This document shows, piece after piece, positions 14,263 to 14,368 of a stretch of 14,368 nt of DNA. The stretch spans positions 2,787 to 17,154 of the forward strand of contig DJOC01000065.1 in NCBI GenBank assembly GCA_002439555.1, in the 5' to 3' direction. The DNA comes from Caryophanales bacterium UBA6448 (GTDB taxonomy: Bacteria; Bacillota_I; Bacilli_A; RF39; UBA660). The translations under genes and the position numbers were made by a program. The notes beneath the pieces were generated by a model, which was not told the origin of the DNA, searched no databases, and was given only the letters and a program-made list of their open reading frames with translations. Each line of letters starts with the position of its first letter. Within the stretch, counting starts at the first letter, position 1.

Positions 14263-14368
14263 AATAATCAATATAACAAATTCGTTGTAAGTAAATTTAA
14301 GAAAGAAAATTAAATATTAACGTCTTTAGCATTTATTTTATTTAAAAATTTGTTTATAAACATATATC

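Larger units (their letters stand above)
13988..14368. other. Non-coding AT-rich region upstream of the glycan operon
   Basis: No gene can be supported here on either strand. It holds the candidate promoter at 14011-14021, a 9-bp inverted repeat at 14032-14068, a near-perfect 34-bp palindrome at 14229-14262 and a perfect 10-bp palindrome GTTTATAAAC at 14352-14361. A reading frame across the start of the glycosidase gene (13875-14150) is an AT-driven shadow with no ribosome site. The rest is homopolymer-rich A/T sequence in which I see nothing specific. Confidence 0.7.

Noticed and set aside
14134..14315. Open minus-strand frame with a hydrophobic start (VILIIILIFYL)
   Set aside because: It has no ATG or GTG and no Shine-Dalgarno, runs through the 34-bp palindrome and looks like A/T-rich background; a decayed gene cannot be shown.
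1..14368. Reassigned UGA (Trp) as in Mycoplasma-like bacteria
   Set aside because: Although no gene ends in TGA, Trp is encoded by TGG where I checked it, and conserved genes read through without in-frame TGA.
1..14368. CRISPR arrays, insertion sequences, tRNA or rRNA genes
   Set aside because: I found no regularly spaced repeats, transposase frames, terminal repeats with duplications or tRNA-like cloverleaf sequences.

Overview
The window is strongly AT-rich, and every gene I can support is on the minus strand. The standard bacterial code fits: Trp is written TGG, and the ten complete genes end in TAA or TAG. Gram-positive-type Shine-Dalgarno sites (AAAGGAGG variants), peptidoglycan ligases, a sortase-like gene with its surface-protein partner and AT-rich intrinsic terminators point to a low-GC member of the Bacillota. 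A small-genome Bacilli or Clostridia lineage of the gut type is my inference; the sequence alone does not fix the taxon.

Read in the direction of transcription (right to left), the layout is as follows. (1) 14368-13988 is a long non-coding AT-rich leader with a near-perfect 34-bp palindrome and a candidate promoter. (2) 13987-10159 is a tightly packed four-gene envelope operon: phosphodiester glycosidase-domain protein, an unrecognised membrane-anchored protein, a polyprenyl-phosphate-type GT2 fused to a GtrA membrane domain, and a PAP2 phosphatase. It ends at a hairpin terminator. (3) 9957-9106 is a stand-alone ABC/SMC-like ATPase with its own near-consensus promoter. (4) 8993-6735 is lon, with a clear promoter overlapped by two dyads. 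(5) 6693-3229 is a peptidoglycan-precursor operon: alpha/beta hydrolase, a MurF-type ligase with a multi-pass membrane N-terminus, and D-Ala-D-Ala ligase, ending at a terminator. (6) 3099-1334 is a surface-protein/sortase-like pair whose genes overlap and which ends at a terminator. (7) 1234-1 is the 5' part of dnaG (primase), cut by the window edge.

Functionally this is mostly envelope construction placed beside core replication and proteolysis genes. Ddl and MurF make D-Ala-D-Ala and add it to the muropeptide. The GT2-GtrA/PAP2/glycosidase set probably makes or trims a lipid-linked glycan. The surface protein and sortase-like enzyme would decorate the wall. The points most worth a second look are: the sortase-like enzyme with Gln where the catalytic Arg is expected, paired with a substrate that lacks LPXTG; the membrane-fused MurF; the Cx3C spacing in the DnaG zinc site; and the 34-bp palindrome. 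I see no IS element, CRISPR array, tRNA or rRNA. I did not find a clearly undescribed multi-gene system; the strongest candidates are the surface-protein/sortase pair and the four-gene envelope operon with its unrecognised second member.
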